This document shows, in pieces, positions 38,437-46,090 of a stretch of 64,000 nucleotides of DNA. The position numbers and the translations under genes were made by a program. Positions within the stretch are counted from its first letter, which is position 1, and each line of letters begins with the position of its first letter. A model generated the notes under the pieces. The model made no database searches. It was not told the DNA's origin and saw only the letters and a list, made by a program, of their open reading frames with translations. This DNA comes from Brevibacillus_H ginsengisoli. Its GTDB lineage: Bacteria; Bacillota; Bacilli; Brevibacillales; Brevibacillaceae. The DNA lies in contig NZ_JBNJQR010000001.1 in NCBI RefSeq assembly GCF_050113715.1, forward strand, positions 434,001 through 498,000, given 5' to 3'.

Positions 38437-39231
38437 TTGGGGTTAGCAATCGTAGTCACTTCAGGTAAAGGCGGAGTTGGAAAAACAACAACCTCTGCCA
38501 ACATCGGAACCGCCCTGGCATTAAATGGCCAAAAAGTATGTATGGTTGATACAGATATCGGCCTGCGTAATTTGGACGTTGTCATGGGACTGGAAAACCG
38601 AATTATTTATGATCTTGTGGATGTAGTAGAAGGAGCTTGCCGTTTGCAGCAAGCTTTGATTAAGGACAAGCGCTTTGAGAACCTCTCCTTGTTGCCTGCA
38701 GCCCAAACGAAGGACAAATCAGCTGTTCAGCCTGAGCAGATGGAAGAGATCGTTACACAGCTTAAACGTGAATTTGACTATGTCATTATTGATTGTCCCG
38801 CTGGAATTGAGCAAGGGTTCCGAAATGCGGTAGCCGGAGCTGACCAAGCCATAGTCGTTACGACACCCGAAAAGGCGGCCGTTCGTGATGCTGACCGAAT
38901 CATCGGATTGTTGGAAAGAGAAAAAGTAGGGATGCCGAAACTGGTGATCAACCGCGTTCGTTCTCATATGGTAAAGAACGGCGAAATGCTGGATGTGGAA
39001 GATATATTGGATCTTCTTGCCATTGACTTAGTAGGCGTTGTGCCAGATGATGAATACATCATCAAATCAGCCAATGCCGGGGAACCAGCCGTCATGAATC
39101 ATGAATCGCGTGCTGCTATCGCTTATCGCAACATAGCTCGCCGATTGCTGGGAGAATCAGTGCCATTGCTTCCTTTGGAAGAGAAGAAAGGCATGTTTTC
39201 GAAAGTGAAGAAACTTTTCGGCATGAAATAA
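38437..39231 (+). CDS. minD: Septum site-determining ATPase MinD
   Basis: TTG 38437 is chosen, after AAAGGAGGAG; a longer frame from 38296 overlaps minC and is not a real start. The product has 264 residues. The deviant Walker A SGKGGVGKTT is at 9-18, switch motifs DTDIGLRNLD and DYVIIDCPAGIE follow, and an amphipathic membrane-targeting helix (KGMFSKVKKLFGM) closes the C-terminus. It recruits MinC to the membrane. No minE is present, consistent with a Bacillus-type DivIVA system. Confidence 0.97.
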   Translation: MGLAIVVTSGKGGVGKTTTSANIGTALALNGQKVCMVDTDIGLRNLDVVMGLENRIIYDLVDVVEGACRLQQALIKDKRFENLSLLPAAQTKDKSAVQPEQMEEIVTQLKREFDYVIIDCPAGIEQGFRNAVAGADQAIVVTTPEKAAVRDADRIIGLLEREKVGMPKLVINRVRSHMVKNGEMLDVEDILDLLAIDLVGVVPDDEYIIKSANAGEPAVMNHESRAAIAYRNIARRLLGESVPLLPLEEKKGMFSKVKKLFGMK

Positions 39232-39249
39232 CCAGAATGTTAGACAATC

Positions 39250-39279
39250 AAACAGGGGGGGTCTCCTGTTTCTTTTTTT
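39250..39279 (+). terminator. Terminator after minD
   Basis: AAACAGG pairs with CCTGTTT over a short G-rich loop, followed by CTTTTTTT. It separates minCD from rodA. Confidence 0.7.
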
Positions 39280-39303
39280 GCTGGGAGCAGAGGTGAATTT
39301 AAG

Positions 39304-40431
39304 TTGGATTTTGAAAAAAGGCATTTGAAGGATTTAGATTGGATCATTATCCTGATTCTCTGTGGACTTGGCGTATTTAGTTACTTGGGTATTTCAGGTT
39401 CTGCACAAACTGATTTAGCGGGGAAACAGCTGCTATGGTATCTATTTGGTTTCATCGTGCTCACCGTCTGTCTTCTGTTTGATTATCGGCTCTATCACGG
39501 GTTAACCTATATCTTATACGGAATAGGAATAATCTTAATCATCGGTGTTCTGTTTACAACAGAGCGGAATGGCGCAACCAGCTGGTATAAGCTAGGACCG
39601 ATTTTGTTTCAACCCTCAGAGTTGATGAAAGTGTTCACGATTCTGGCAGGAGCTCGTTATCTCGCGAAAAGAGAAGAAAAAGGTGAACGTTTTGATAAGT
39701 TCCATCAGCTCATCCCGTTCTTCGTAATGGTCGGTGTTCCGATGTTGCTCATTTTTATCCAGCCAGACTTGGGTACCGCCATGGTATTTATGGGAATCAC
39801 GGTAGTCATGTTGATTGTCGGTGGGATGCGGATACGGCATATTGTTTATATGGGTTCTGTTGTTGGAGCATTCCTTGGGATTATGACCTACCTGTATAAC
39901 TTTAACGATAAGCTGTTTTTTAAACTAATTAAGCCCTATCAGTGGAGGCGAATTGAGTACTGGTTTAATCCGGATTTGGACGCCATGGGTTTTGGATTCC
40001 AATTGAAGCAATCACTGATTGCAATCGGCTCTGGGCAATTGTTGGGAAAAGGCGTCCATTCTGCTTCTCAAGCCAGCTATGGTTGGGTACCAGTAGGAGA
40101 GAGCGATTTTATCTTTACGGTTATCGGTGAAAAATTAGGCTTCATTGGTGCTGCTATTCTCATGATGCTGTTTTTCATCCTCATTTACCGAATGATACGG
40201 ATTGCCATGGATGTAAAGGACCCATTTGGCTCGTATTTTGTCTCAGGTGTGGTCGCTGTGTTCACATTCCAAATATTTGAGAATATTGGAATGACCATTC
40301 AGTTGATGCCAATCACTGGGCTTACACTGCCTTTTATCAGTTATGGGGGTAGCTCATTGATTACGAACTTCTTGCTCGTCGGGATAGTCCTTAACATCGG
40401 AATGAGGAAACAACAGTTACGTTTTGACTAG
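39304..40431 (+). CDS. rodA: SEDS glycosyltransferase RodA
   Basis: The start is TTG 39304, after AGAGGTGA. The product has 375 residues and ten membrane segments. SEDS motifs are visible: FQPSELMK, QPDLGTAMVF, SQASYGWVPVGESDFIFTVIGEKLG and LPFISYGGSSL. RodA polymerises lipid II with its partner class B PBP; the PBP2 encoded at 35238 is the natural partner. It could be called FtsW/RodA/SpoVE family, and the shape-gene context favours RodA. Confidence 0.9.
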   Translation: MDFEKRHLKDLDWIIILILCGLGVFSYLGISGSAQTDLAGKQLLWYLFGFIVLTVCLLFDYRLYHGLTYILYGIGIILIIGVLFTTERNGATSWYKLGPILFQPSELMKVFTILAGARYLAKREEKGERFDKFHQLIPFFVMVGVPMLLIFIQPDLGTAMVFMGITVVMLIVGGMRIRHIVYMGSVVGAFLGIMTYLYNFNDKLFFKLIKPYQWRRIEYWFNPDLDAMGFGFQLKQSLIAIGSGQLLGKGVHSASQASYGWVPVGESDFIFTVIGEKLGFIGAAILMMLFFILIYRMIRIAMDVKDPFGSYFVSGVVAVFTFQIFENIGMTIQLMPITGLTLPFISYGGSSLITNFLLVGIVLNIGMRKQQLRFD

Positions 40432-40473
40432 AAAATTTAATTTCCAATTTTTAACCATTACACACAAAAATAC

Positions 40474-40502
40474 GTGACAAATCTACCCCCATGTGGTAAA
40501 AT
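40474..40502 (+). promoter_or_regulatory. Promoter of the cold-shock gene
   Basis: GTGACA (40474-40479) and TAAAAT (40497-40502) are 17 bases apart, and the -10 is extended (TGG just before it). The direct repeat TTAACCATT flanks it at 40451-40459 and 40513-40521. Confidence 0.6.
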
Positions 40503-40509
40503 TTTTATC

Positions 40510-40703
40510 AAGTTAACCATTTTACTTACCTAAGTGATTTGATGGATTGGATGATAAGCCGTACTTGTGAAGAGATACGTCACCATGTGATCAAGTCTCT
40601 TTCAAGTATGGCTTTTTTCCGTCTGAAAGTACGATTAGTAAGAGAGCGGTTAACGAATTTTCTTCACCAACAGTTTGGTGGATATTTTTGGGAGGTTTTT
40701 TCC
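40510..40703 (+). promoter_or_regulatory. Long structured 5' leader of the cold-shock gene
   Basis: About 190 bases lie between the predicted transcription start and the start codon. A hairpin at 40563-40607 pairs ACTTG/CAAGT and AAGAGA/TCTCTT around an inner TCAC/GTGA. A second hairpin CACCAA/TTGGTG (40665-40680) sits just before the GGGAGG ribosome site. Long foldable leaders controlling translation by temperature are known for csp genes; this is the likely role here. A six-T run after the first hairpin could instead make it an attenuator. Confidence 0.6.
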
Positions 40704-40904
40704 ATGCAACAAGGTACAGTAAAATGGTTTAATGCAGAAAAAGGTTTCGGTTTCATTCAAGTTGAGGGTGGAGAAGATGTATTCGTACACTACAGTGCAA
40801 TCCAAACTCAAGGCTTCAAATCTTTAGACGAAGGCCAAAAAGTTGAATTCGAAATCGTTCAAGGCAGCCGTGGACCACAAGCTGCTAACGTTCAAAAAAT
40901 CTAA
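40704..40904 (+). CDS. Cold-shock protein (CspA/CspB family)
   Basis: ATG 40704 follows GGGAGG; the longer frame from 40539 is leader sequence. The product has 66 residues, a single nucleic-acid-binding cold-shock domain. RNP1 (KGFGFI) and RNP2 (VFVHY) are intact, and WFNAEKGFGFIQVEGGEDVF is typical. It binds single-stranded RNA and DNA and acts as an RNA chaperone. It is a single-gene unit between its own promoter and terminator. A specific csp letter cannot be assigned. Confidence 0.97.
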   Translation: MQQGTVKWFNAEKGFGFIQVEGGEDVFVHYSAIQTQGFKSLDEGQKVEFEIVQGSRGPQAANVQKI

Positions 40905-40921
40905 TTTCAACTTTACAACCC

Positions 40922-40953
40922 AAAGCAGCTTCCGTAATGGAGGCTGCTTTTTT
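40922..40953 (+). terminator. Terminator after the cold-shock gene
   Basis: AAAGCAGCTTCC pairs with GGAGGCTGCTTT over a five-base loop, followed by a T run. Confidence 0.9.
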
Positions 40954-41021
40954 GCGTTCATAAATCATGTAGACAAGTCATAAGCATAGTACAAATGGAC
41001 GGGTCATGAGGAGGAACAGTC

Positions 41022-41816
41022 ATGTTTGAAGAAGTGGAACGTGTGAAAGAAAGGCGACGGGAACGCATGGAAAAACTCCGCACACAAACCAGGGATAGTT
41101 TCCCTCCTTTTTATCAAGAGATACATGATCCAATCGAAACTCCCTATCATATGGTTGGTAAACTGCCTGATCGATACACACCAGATCAACAGAGGCCTCC
41201 AACTCTTCGTCCCGGGCAAGTTTTTGGCGTGCAAGTTTTCTTTTCTTTTCTTTTAATCGGGTTCGCTTATCTCTTGTTTCATTCTTCCTTACCGATCCCG
41301 GCTTCGTGGCGTGAAACGGGACAGGAGGTCATGAGCCGTGATTTCAACTTCGATGCGGTAGCCGCCTGGTATGAAAATCGGTTTGGACAGATACCGACGG
41401 GTTTGCCAGTCTTAACTCCTCATAAACCTTCTGTACCTGCTTCCACATCAACACAACCGCAATCTTGGAAATTTCCAAAAGATTATAAAGTCGTCAAAGC
41501 CTATAATCCGAATAGTGCTAGAATCGTCATCAATGTTGGGGAGACGGGTCAGGTGCTAAACGAAGAAAAAGGAATCGTTACCTATGTGGGGGATAAGAGC
41601 GGCTACAATCAAACAGTGATTGTTCAACTGGCTGGAGGCAGGGAAGTCTGGTACGGAAACCTGGAGACTAGCCATGTTCAACTAAATGATTACCTTAAGG
41701 TAGGAGATCTGATCGGGATAGCCAAATCGTTTTCTCCGACTGATCGTTATTTGTACCTAGGGTTGAAGAAAGAGGATTCATTTATTGATCCAACGGGTGT
41801 GATTTCGTTTGACTGA
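41022..41816 (+). CDS. spoIVFA: SpoIVFA-like regulator of sigma-K processing (M23 fold)
   Basis: The product has 264 residues: a charged N-terminus (VERVKERRRERMEKL), one membrane helix (about residues 65-90) and a C-terminal peptidase-M23-like beta domain (NVGETGQVLNEEKGIVTYVG ... YLYLGLKKED) that lacks the zinc ligands, as in SpoIVFA. In B. subtilis SpoIVFA holds the protease SpoIVFB inactive in the outer forespore membrane together with BofA. It overlaps the next gene by eight bases, like the B. subtilis pair. Confidence 0.85.
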   Translation: MFEEVERVKERRRERMEKLRTQTRDSFPPFYQEIHDPIETPYHMVGKLPDRYTPDQQRPPTLRPGQVFGVQVFFSFLLIGFAYLLFHSSLPIPASWRETGQEVMSRDFNFDAVAAWYENRFGQIPTGLPVLTPHKPSVPASTSTQPQSWKFPKDYKVVKAYNPNSARIVINVGETGQVLNEEKGIVTYVGDKSGYNQTVIVQLAGGREVWYGNLETSHVQLNDYLKVGDLIGIAKSFSPTDRYLYLGLKKEDSFIDPTGVISFD

Positions 41817-42657
41817 GCTCTGGCTCTTTCGGGTGCGTATTCGCATACATCTCTTGTTTTGGGCGGTTATTGGATTGTCGATTGCCACGGGTTATTTTAT
41901 TGAAGTCATCACGTTATTCGTTATTGTCTTGATTCACGAACTGGGCCATGTAGCGGTGGCCAGAGAGGTAGGCTGGAAGATCACAGAGATTCAATTGCTC
42001 CCCTTTGGTGGGGTGGCCTCTGTTGAGGATGAAGCTTCCGCCGAACCATTGGACGAGATTGTCGTTGCGCTTGCGGGTCCGTTCATGAATATGGCAATGA
42101 TTTTTATTTCCTTTCTTTTTTGGTGGAGCGGGCTGTGGACGACTGAATGGACCGCATTTTTTATGAAATCCAATCTGCTTGTGGCCGGATTCAACCTGAT
42201 TCCGATTTGGCCTTTGGACGGCGGGAGAATTGTCCAGGCCCTTTTGACCTTTGTCTTGCCTTATCGTCAGGCCAGTTATCTCTCACTAGGCTCTAGCTGC
42301 CTGTTCTCCGCGCTATTGTTTGGCGTCGGATTAATCGATTGGCAAGTGAATCTGATGACCATTGGTGCTTACTTGGCGATTGTCAACATTCAGGCCTTTC
42401 TGAGGTTTCCTTATCAATTCATGCGTTTTCTCATGGGAAAATATTTACGAGAATCCGATCGGTTGAGAATTCAATCCATTCCCGTTGAACCGACGATGAG
42501 TACCATTCAGGCAGCCTATCTCATGTACAAAGGGTGCTCTCATCTATTTTTTGTGCGGACGGATAGTGCGGGGGTCTTTATACATGAATCGGAGCTCTTG
42601 CACGCCTTGTTAATTGAACAAAGACATCAGGAATCGATCGGAAAAATTTTGTCATGA
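41809..42657 (+). CDS. spoIVFB: Intramembrane metalloprotease SpoIVFB (site-2 protease family)
   Basis: The start is TTG 41809, overlapping spoIVFA. The product has 282 residues. The M50 zinc site is H43-E-L-G-H47, with the second motif NLIPIWPLDGGR supplying the third ligand. Six membrane segments precede a soluble C-terminal CBS-like part (about 225-282). In Bacillus it cleaves pro-sigma-K in the mother cell during sporulation. rng follows after 76 bases. Confidence 0.92.
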   Translation: MTELWLFRVRIRIHLLFWAVIGLSIATGYFIEVITLFVIVLIHELGHVAVAREVGWKITEIQLLPFGGVASVEDEASAEPLDEIVVALAGPFMNMAMIFISFLFWWSGLWTTEWTAFFMKSNLLVAGFNLIPIWPLDGGRIVQALLTFVLPYRQASYLSLGSSCLFSALLFGVGLIDWQVNLMTIGAYLAIVNIQAFLRFPYQFMRFLMGKYLRESDRLRIQSIPVEPTMSTIQAAYLMYKGCSHLFFVRTDSAGVFIHESELLHALLIEQRHQESIGKILS

Positions 42658-42733
42658 AGAGGGAAAACTGTATACAATGAAAAGGTCAAAGTACGAGACT
42701 TTGGCCTATTCGATGTAGCTAGGAGGCAAGTTG

Positions 42734-44221
42734 TTGAAGCAGATTGTCGTAACCACTGAAGAGAATCATACACGCATTGCCATTCTGGAGCAAGGCAAGC
42801 TGGTGGAATACCATCTGGAATCACATTCGTCTGAGGAATTGATAGGGAATATCTATCGGGCTCGTGTGGAGAATATTATCCCCAATATGCAGGCGGCCTT
42901 TGTTGATATTGGACTTGAGAAAAATGCTTTTCTTTACATTGATGATTGCTTACCCGCCGATTGGCAAAAAGAACGCGGGAAGAAGGAGAAGCCAGGCATT
43001 CAGGAGCTGGTTCGCAATGGTGAAGAACTGCTGATTCAGGTGAACAAGGAAGCATTCGGTACAAAAGCTCCCCGTGTTACAACGGAAATTAGCATTCCGG
43101 GACGCAGTCTGGTGTATCTCCCGTATGGACGCCAAATCTCGATCTCTCGGAAAATCAAGCTGGAATCAGAACGCAAACGTCTCTCCCAAATGGCGAGAGA
43201 ATGGCTTACAGAAGCGGAAGGGATCATTGTCCGTACGTCTGCGGAAGGAATGGCGGCTGCCCAAATGGAAGCGGAGCTGAATTATCTTCGTTCTGTCTGG
43301 AAGGAAGCGCTGGAACGCTCCAAAAATCTGAAACCGCCTGCTCTTCTCTATCAAGATTCGGATTTGCTGATCAGGGTGATCCGGGATTCGTTTACGGAGG
43401 AAGTGCAGGAAGTGCTTGTCGACTCGTCTCAACAGCTGCAGCGCATTCAACGGATGGTGAAGGCTTTATATCCGAAGATGGAAAACAGAATCAAAGCGTA
43501 CATGGGAAAACAACCGATTTTTGAAGCGTTCGGGATCGATCTCGAAATAGATAAACTGCTCTCGCGGCATGTTCCTCTGGCGAATGGGGGATCCATCGTG
43601 ATTGATCGAACCGAGGCAATGACCGTCATTGATGTCAACTCTGGCAAATTTACCGGAAAAAGCATGCAACGCTTGGAAGAGACTGTTACTCAAACGAATC
43701 TGGAAGCAACCAAGGAGATTGCCAGACAGCTCCGTTTACGCGATATTGGTGGTATTGTGGTCATTGATTTTATTGATATGAAGGCAAGTTCCAATCAGGA
43801 GCGGGTACTGACCAGCTTGCAGAAGGAATTGGCGAAGGATCACACCCCGACCCACGTGTTCGGAATGACGCAGCTTGGTTTGGTCGAGCTGACGCGCAAA
43901 AAGATCAGGCCGAGTGTCCCAGAGATTTTGACAAGACCCTGTCCAACCTGTCAAGAGCGCGGGAGAGTATTGCACGAGCGTGAGGTGCTCGCAAGAATCA
44001 GACGAGAAATTCGTGCTGTCGCGAGAAATTCCGCGGCGGAAGCGATAATCCTTGAGGTGTTCCCGCTATTCGTAGGGGAGAGCGATCCATCCACTGAATG
44101 GGAGCGCGAGTTAGGGATTCATATATACATAGAAGTGAATACAAGGCTCCCTTACGGATACTATCATGTGAGGTTTGCGGGCTCCGATGAAGAGGCAAAA
44201 CGTCTCTTAACTACTTCTTGA
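42734..44221 (+). CDS. rng: Ribonuclease G / RNase E-G family endonuclease
   Basis: TTG 42734 is chosen, seven bases after AGGAGG (the adjacent TTG 42731 is closer). The product has 495 residues. It has an S1-like RNA-binding domain (about 35-120; GNIYRARVENIIPNMQAAFVDIG), a DNase I-like catalytic part with DRTEAMTVIDVNSGKFTG and IDFIDMK aspartates, and the zinc link CPTCQERG. It cleaves single-stranded RNA and matures 16S rRNA in bacteria that have it. B. subtilis lacks this enzyme, so its presence marks the lineage. Its stop overlaps the rplU promoter. Confidence 0.93.
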   Translation: MKQIVVTTEENHTRIAILEQGKLVEYHLESHSSEELIGNIYRARVENIIPNMQAAFVDIGLEKNAFLYIDDCLPADWQKERGKKEKPGIQELVRNGEELLIQVNKEAFGTKAPRVTTEISIPGRSLVYLPYGRQISISRKIKLESERKRLSQMAREWLTEAEGIIVRTSAEGMAAAQMEAELNYLRSVWKEALERSKNLKPPALLYQDSDLLIRVIRDSFTEEVQEVLVDSSQQLQRIQRMVKALYPKMENRIKAYMGKQPIFEAFGIDLEIDKLLSRHVPLANGGSIVIDRTEAMTVIDVNSGKFTGKSMQRLEETVTQTNLEATKEIARQLRLRDIGGIVVIDFIDMKASSNQERVLTSLQKELAKDHTPTHVFGMTQLGLVELTRKKIRPSVPEILTRPCPTCQERGRVLHEREVLARIRREIRAVARNSAAEAIILEVFPLFVGESDPSTEWERELGIHIYIEVNTRLPYGYYHVRFAGSDEEAKRLLTTS

Positions 44222-44245
44222 CGAGTATCCCGATTGTGTGATAAT
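44218..44245 (+). promoter_or_regulatory. Promoter of the rplU operon
   Basis: TTGACG (44218-44223) and GATAAT (44240-44245) are 16 bases apart. The -35 box overlaps the stop codon of rng, as at valS. Confidence 0.55.
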
Positions 44246-44254
44246 CTATTGAAG

Positions 44255-44370
44255 TTCATACAGATATGCTTGTCACCTCAAGCATGCTGTAACCGCGCGG
44301 AACAGGTTCCTAAGTCGAGTTCTTCTTAGAACTTCGCACCTGGTAAGGCGAGTCTGAGTATAGGGAGGTG
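44255..44370 (+). promoter_or_regulatory. L21 ribosomal-protein leader
   Basis: The about 115-base leader before rplU contains paired segments such as ACCGCGCGGA..., a pair of TTCTTAGAA-like stems, and CACCTGG...; its position, size and look match the L21 leader known in Bacillales, which is thought to let ribosomal protein L21 control its operon. Fold details were not computed. Confidence 0.65.
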
Positions 44371-44376
44371 CATCAC

Positions 44377-44688
44377 ATGTACGCTATTATCGAAACTGGT
44401 GGCAAACAATACAAAGTAGAAGAAGGTCAAGTACTTTTCATCGAGAAATTGACTGCTTCCGAAGGTGAAGTTGTTACTTTCGACAAAGTATTGTTCGTAA
44501 ACAAAGACGGCAAAATCGCAGCAGGAACTCCATCTGTAGCTGGAGCAACTGTAACTGGCAAAGTAGAAAAACACGGTAAAGGTGAAAAAGTTATCGTGTA
44601 CAAATACAAAGCCAAAAAGAACTACCGTCGTAAACAAGGTCATCGTCAACCATTCACTAAAGTTGTGATCGAAAAGATCAACGCGTAA
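44377..44688 (+). CDS. rplU: 50S ribosomal protein L21
   Basis: ATG 44377 follows GGGAGGTG; a GTG at 44368 sits inside that site. The product has 103 residues, the standard L21 size: MYAIIETGGKQYKVEEGQ at the start and RRKQGHRQPFTKVVIEKI at the end. First gene of rplU-prp-rpmA, the conserved Firmicute order. Confidence 0.98.
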   Translation: MYAIIETGGKQYKVEEGQVLFIEKLTASEGEVVTFDKVLFVNKDGKIAAGTPSVAGATVTGKVEKHGKGEKVIVYKYKAKKNYRRKQGHRQPFTKVVIEKINA

Positions 44689-44700
44689 GGTGTTGGAACG

Positions 44701-45057
44701 ATGATTCAGGTTACGGTTAAACGCGGTACTTATGGTGTTCAGGAGATTACGGTTTCTGGTCATGCCAATGCGGCCAAACACGGGCAAGACATTGTCTGCT
44801 CTGCTGTTTCCGGCATCAGCTTTGGAATATTGAACTCAGTCCATTCGCTACTGAACATTCAACCTGACGTCCAGCAAGCTGGGCAAGAAGGCGGGTTTCT
44901 CCGCTGGCGTGTACATCCACTTGACGATGCTACACTTCATGAGAAACAACAGCTTTTAGCTGAAAGCATGATCCTTTCCCTGTATGCGATCTCGCAGCAA
45001 TACGGAAAGTTTATTAAAGTTCGTGATCTTACCAAACAAGGAGGTGCAGAACAATGA
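44701..45057 (+). CDS. prp: Ribosomal-processing cysteine protease Prp
   Basis: The product has 118 residues (YsxB family). Catalytic His21 (GHANAAKHGQD) and Cys33 (VCSAVSG) are present. In Firmicutes Prp removes the N-terminal extension of L27, which is essential for ribosome assembly. The substrate gene rpmA overlaps its stop by four bases and does encode that extension. Confidence 0.95.
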   Translation: MIQVTVKRGTYGVQEITVSGHANAAKHGQDIVCSAVSGISFGILNSVHSLLNIQPDVQQAGQEGGFLRWRVHPLDDATLHEKQQLLAESMILSLYAISQQYGKFIKVRDLTKQGGAEQ

Positions 45058-45353
45058 CAATGCTCTTTACAATGGATCTTCAGTTTTTCGCATCCAAGAA
45101 AGGGGTAGGTTCCACAAAGAACGGACGTGACTCTATCTCCAAGCGTCTTGGTACAAAGCGCGGTGATGGTCAATTCGTTAAAGCAGGGAACATCCTCGTT
45201 CGTCAACGTGGTACTAAGATCTATCCAGGTGCTAACGTAGGCATTGGCGGCGATGACACATTGTTCGCAACAGCGGACGGTATCGTTCGTTTCAAACGCT
45301 TGGGTCGTGACCGCAAACAAGTGGTTATCGAACCAGTTGCTGTAGAAGCGTAA
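45054..45353 (+). CDS. rpmA: 50S ribosomal protein L27 with cleavable N-terminal extension
   Basis: The product has 99 residues. The start ATG overlaps prp (ATGA) and lies nine bases after GGAGG. The N-terminus reads MTMLFTMDLQFF followed by ASKKGVGS; Prp is expected to cut after Phe12, as described for S. aureus. The rest is a normal L27 (KRLGTKRGDGQFVKAGNILVRQRGT). The processed N-terminus reaches the peptidyl transferase centre. Confidence 0.97.
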   Translation: MTMLFTMDLQFFASKKGVGSTKNGRDSISKRLGTKRGDGQFVKAGNILVRQRGTKIYPGANVGIGGDDTLFATADGIVRFKRLGRDRKQVVIEPVAVEA

Positions 45354-45369
45354 CTCTGACTTAACAGGT

Positions 45370-45396
45370 AAACCCAGCCTTAGCGCTGGGTTTTCT
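45370..45396 (+). terminator. Terminator after rpmA
   Basis: AAACCCAGC (45370-45378) pairs with GCTGGGTTT (45384-45392), followed by TCTTT. Confidence 0.8.
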
Positions 45397-45446
45397 TTGT
45401 AATAGAGATGGAACGAGTCTTGAATTTGCCTCAAGGATAAATGTCG

Positions 45447-45475
45447 TTGACAGGCACGACACTTTAGAATAAATC
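45447..45475 (+). promoter_or_regulatory. Possible promoter of spo0B-obgE
   Basis: TTGACA (45447-45452) is followed after 17 bases by TAAATC (45470-45475), a weak -10. It lies between the rpmA terminator and spo0B. Confidence 0.35.
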
Positions 45476-45492
45476 GTATCGGGTGGGGAAAC

Positions 45493-46077
45493 ATGAACGA
45501 TCATTCGAATTTATTTGTCGAAGAAGCCGACATGCTGCTCACAATATTAAATCAACAACGGCATGATTGGCTGAATCATTTTCAAGTACTCTTGGGTTAC
45601 CTCAAATTAGGCCGGCCAGAAGAGGGAGAAACCTATTTGACACGGGTGACAGAGCTTGCCCGTCAAGAGAGTTTGCTCACTCGGATTAATTGTCCACCCT
45701 TATCCAGTTTCTTTTTAACATTTCACGCATTACATAACGATCTTTGTTTGGAAGTTGAATTATATAATGATATCGATCTCTCGAAGGTCCAAAAGGATCA
45801 ATTGTCTTTGTTTCAATTCATCTATCAACTTATCATGCTCGTAAAAAACAGCTTCCCTAAGGGTTCAATGGAGACAAACAGCCTGCTTGTCACATTGGAG
45901 AGCCTTCCGGAAGCGATTCAAATACAACTTGAATTATCAGCGGGTCTCCCAGCATCTGCGCAGCTTGAATTGGAAAAGCTGTTAGAGAGTGAGCTTGCAC
46001 AGGGAGTAACAATTCAAACCAGGAACCAGAGGGAAGAGGAATGGTGCTTGGAATTAAACCTCCCGTATCGTATGTAA
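45493..46077 (+). CDS. spo0B: Sporulation phosphorelay phosphotransferase Spo0B
   Basis: The product has 194 residues. The N-terminal helical hairpin carries QQRHDWLNHFQVLLGYLKL, in which His24 is the expected phosphate-carrying residue. The C-terminal part is a degenerate histidine-kinase-like domain. In Bacillus it passes phosphate from Spo0F to Spo0A to start sporulation. The order rpmA-spo0B-obg matches Bacillus. Confidence 0.9.
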   Translation: MNDHSNLFVEEADMLLTILNQQRHDWLNHFQVLLGYLKLGRPEEGETYLTRVTELARQESLLTRINCPPLSSFFLTFHALHNDLCLEVELYNDIDLSKVQKDQLSLFQFIYQLIMLVKNSFPKGSMETNSLLVTLESLPEAIQIQLELSAGLPASAQLELEKLLESELAQGVTIQTRNQREEEWCLELNLPYRM

Positions 46078-46090
46078 AGAGGTGAAGTAA

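Noticed and set aside
40451..40521. Pho box at the cold-shock promoter
   Set aside because: Two TTAACCATT copies are 62 bases apart and lack the 11-base period.
40965..40995. Sigma-E promoter before spoIVFA
   Set aside because: TCATGTA and CATAGTAC lie at roughly right spacing but match the consensus poorly; expected from biology but not supported by sequence.
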